Source of the DNA: JAJDTT01 sp022827025 | GTDB lineage: Bacteria; Acidobacteriota; UBA6911; RPQK01; JAJDTT01 | Reading direction: 5' to 3' | Assembly: GCA_965203535.1 (NCBI GenBank) | Contig: OZ241897.1 | Span: forward strand, 4,836,001-4,900,000 | DNA length: 64,000 bases | Part shown: positions 61,955 to 64,000 of the stretch, one piece after another | Layout: each line of letters begins with the position of its first letter | Position numbering within the stretch: position 1 is the first letter of the stretch | The notes under the pieces: model-generated | What the model was told of the DNA's origin: nothing | What the model saw: the letters and a program-made list of their open reading frames with translations, nothing else | Databases searched by the model: none | Translations under genes and position numbers: made by a program

Positions 61955-64000
61955 TCAGAACGAATACTTGAGAGCCACCTGGACCTGGCGGGCGGGGGAG
62001 GCTTCGCCCAGCGCGCCGAAGTCGGCCGTGCCGAATTGATTGACCCTGGCTTTTCGGCGCAGTACGAAGTTGGCGCGGTTGGCGGCGTTGAACATCTGTA
62101 GGCGCAGTTCCAGGTTCTGTCCCTCGCCCAGACGGAAGGAGCGCCGCAGCGAGAGGTCCACGTTGGCTAGGCCGGGTCCCTCCACCGTGGTCCGGCCCGC
62201 GTTGCCGTAGCGGAGGCCGTCGGGCCGGACGAAGGCGTCCGTGTCGAACCACCGGCTGGGCGTACGCTGGTCCGGCGGCAGGTTCGGGTTTCCGATCCGG
62301 TCCGGCCACTGGGAAAACTCGGATCCCACGTCCAGAGCGTCGCCCGGGAGGTAGACGCTGAACCAGGGACCGTCCTGGAAACTGGAGATGGCCTGGAGGG
62401 ACCAACCGCCTAGAATCGCTCCCATGGGCCCACTCTGGAAATAGGGCTTTCCCCGGCCGAAGGGAGGCTCGTAACCGGTGGTGAGGACCAACCGGCGCCG
62501 GACGTGGAGCTCGGAGAGGCCCCGGTTGACGTGAAGGGGCAGGTTTCGGCTCCGGAAATAGCGCCGCTCGTAGGACCCTTCCCAACCGCCGCCGGTGTTG
62601 ACCTGGCCGGACCAGGTGAACGAACCGCTCAGATGGAGCCCTTCCGGGCCGGGACGCCTCTCCACCCGAAACTGCATGCCATGGTAGTTGGAGTCGGCGT
62701 CTGCCATGGGGATATGGACGGCCTGAAGCTGGGGAAAGGGACGGCGGGCCTGCCGGTCGCCGGTGCCGGGCCGGGCGTCGTTGATGGACACGGTATCCAA
62801 CTGGTTCGCCGTGTGGGACCCTAGATAACCCGCCTCCAACATCAGGAGAGGAGTGAATTTGTGCTGCATTGAGAGGCCCCAGACGTGCGTCGATGAGAGG
62901 GGCAGAGGGCTCTCCACTCCAAAGATGGTGGGAACGGCCAATCCGGCCAGGGCTTCGGGAAACGGGTCCGACAAACTCAGGCTGGGAGTTTCCAGGGGCG
63001 CGTTGAAGGTCGAGCGGATGGCGCCCTCCCGCGGAGTCCGGGTCAGGCGATAGAGCATCCCGGTGTCCAGCTCGTTGGCATAGATGCCGTAGCCAAGCCG
63101 CACCACCGAACTGGGACCCACCCGCCATGCCATCCCCGCGCGGGGCAGGAAACCCTCGCTTCGCCGCCAGCTCACCAGAGGAATCCCCGCCGGGAAGCGG
63201 CCGGTCTCGCCCGGCTTCAGCTCCAGGTCCAAGGGGGGCGCCGCAATGGTCCCCCGGTGAGGATCGAAGTTGGAGACGAACCCCCGTTTGTCCTTCCACG
63301 GGAACCGCCCCTCGTAGCGTAGCCCCAGAGTCAGCGTCAGCGTCGAGCTCAGCTTCCAGTCGTCCTGGACAAAAAGATAGAGGGCATTCTGATGCAGGTT
63401 TGCCCGGTAGGACTCCCCTCCCAAAGTGGTGCGGGCCGGATAGCCGAGAAGGAAGTCTCCGAACGCGCGCCCGGAGTAGCGATCGAAGAAATCGAACTGG
63501 GACCGGGCCTCCATGTTGATGAAGAGGTAGTGCTGACGGAACTCGGCGCCGGCTTTCAGAGAGTGGTCACCCCGCTGGAAACTGACCAGTTCCTTGATTT
63601 GCCAGTTTCCGGTGATGGACGGTCCCTGAAGGCTGATGTCTCCCAGGTTGGTGTAGCCCTGGATCTGGACGATGGGGATTCCCATTCGATCCACTTCGCT
63701 GGCTTGGAGCTCAGGGACGCCCAGTCCCTTCGAAGCCTCGGACTTGGGATTGGAAGGCGCCGCTTTGTAGGGCCTTCGCGTCCAGTGCAGGCTGGCCACG
63801 TTGGTGAGGCCTCCCGCCAGGGTCCGCGTGTTGGTGATGCTCTGGCCGTACGCGCGGAGAGGCTGGACGGCGGTAAATGCGGAGATGGGGCGCACGGTGA
63901 CGTAGGGTCCCGAATTCCAGACGAAGCGCCCAGACCAGCGGCTCTGTTCCGAATCCTTGAAATCGACCCTCGTGATGAGCTGAGGGTTGTCGTAGGGTGC
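61955..64000 (-). CDS. TonB-dependent receptor, Oar-like (5' end outside window)
   Basis: C-terminal 681 residues of a large receptor; the frame stays open to the window end. The visible part is beta-barrel: AEFRQHYLFINMEARSQFDF, YLFVQDDWKLSSTLTLTLGLRYEG, and closing GKALKYSF-like end (VQVALKYSF) with a C-terminal Phe. Plug and N-terminal domains lie outside. The pattern of RVDFKDSEQSRWSGRF at the edge fits Oar-type receptors of Acidobacteriota. Substrate unknown. Confidence 0.88.
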   Translation of the reverse strand, partial: APYDNPQLITRVDFKDSEQSRWSGRFVWNSGPYVTVRPISAFTAVQPLRAYGQSITNTRTLAGGLTNVASLHWTRRPYKAAPSNPKSEASKGLGVPELQASEVDRMGIPIVQIQGYTNLGDISLQGPSITGNWQIKELVSFQRGDHSLKAGAEFRQHYLFINMEARSQFDFFDRYSGRAFGDFLLGYPARTTLGGESYRANLHQNALYLFVQDDWKLSSTLTLTLGLRYEGRFPWKDKRGFVSNFDPHRGTIAAPPLDLELKPGETGRFPAGIPLVSWRRSEGFLPRAGMAWRVGPSSVVRLGYGIYANELDTGMLYRLTRTPREGAIRSTFNAPLETPSLSLSDPFPEALAGLAVPTIFGVESPLPLSSTHVWGLSMQHKFTPLLMLEAGYLGSHTANQLDTVSINDARPGTGDRQARRPFPQLQAVHIPMADADSNYHGMQFRVERRPGPEGLHLSGSFTWSGQVNTGGGWEGSYERRYFRSRNLPLHVNRGLSELHVRRRLVLTTGYEPPFGRGKPYFQSGPMGAILGGWSLQAISSFQDGPWFSVYLPGDALDVGSEFSQWPDRIGNPNLPPDQRTPSRWFDTDAFVRPDGLRYGNAGRTTVEGPGLANVDLSLRRSFRLGEGQNLELRLQMFNAANRANFVLRRKARVNQFGTADFGALGEASPARQVQVALKYSF

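Noticed and set aside
1..64000. CRISPR arrays, rRNA or tRNA genes, complete insertion sequences
   Set aside because: No regular short repeats with spacers, no rRNA-like stretch, no tRNA fold and no transposase protein were recognised on reading both strands.

Overview
The window is high-GC bacterial DNA, most likely from an Acidobacteriota genome. The basis is the mix of families rather than any marker gene: two large Oar-type TonB-dependent receptors, two paralogous DUF1549/DUF1553 plus DUF1501 pairs, PQQ-type beta-propeller secreted proteins, a GH109-type Tat oxidoreductase, SSS symporters, a CocE-type hydrolase and a lipoprotein sulfatase. Planctomycetota share several of these families, but the Oar-type receptors favour Acidobacteriota. 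Both receptors are cut by the window edges. No rRNA, tRNA, CRISPR array or complete insertion sequence was seen.

Layout. 1-3092: end of a TonB receptor and a strong terminator. 3193-3755: a small HTH/two-TM gene pair. 4062-7731: two overlapping PQQ-propeller genes. 7831-13043: a tightly coupled run of hydrolase, threonine synthase-like enzyme, symporter and small membrane protein. 13194-16193: OmpA-like protein, RidA and tyrS. 16269-17168: a VapBC-like toxin-antitoxin pair with a visible promoter/operator. 17376-21903: GH109-type oxidoreductase, symporter, 41-residue membrane protein, amidohydrolase and Rieske protein. 22098-27291: a pentaheme cytochrome facing the first DUF1553/DUF1501 pair. 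27372-31371: a 775-residue 2OG-Fe(II) oxygenase and an AT-richer ParA pair. 31600-37290: an efflux locus (MacA-like adaptor, MacB-like ATPase, permease, MsbA-like exporter). 37358-41788: sulfatase, GHL10-like lipoprotein and CAP-domain protein. 41928-48570: a conflict/defence-like island. 48572-52630: the second DUF1501/DUF1553 pair. 52829-57514: formate-tetrahydrofolate ligase, SDR, cupin and a GH32-like lipoprotein. 57569-61577: an AT-richer island with a RelE-like/SF1 helicase fusion and a type II restriction-modification system. 61738-64000: a MITE-like repeat and the second TonB receptor.

How the genes fit together. The core content is that of a heterotroph that takes up and breaks down complex sugars, sulfated glycans and amide or ester compounds: receptors for uptake, secreted propeller, hydrolase and sulfatase proteins for breakdown, and SSS transporters for import. 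Between these lie accessory cassettes: the HTH/two-TM pair, VapBC, ParA pair, AAA ATPase plus PIN nuclease, a lone AAA_21 ATPase, a decayed twin-ATPase operon, RelE-helicase plus partner, and restriction-modification.

The best candidates for an undescribed system are the ATPase-PIN pair (41928-43774), the RelE-helicase fusion with its 136-residue partner (57569-59526) and the ParA pair (29855-31371). All functions are read from motifs and gene order; no database search was run.
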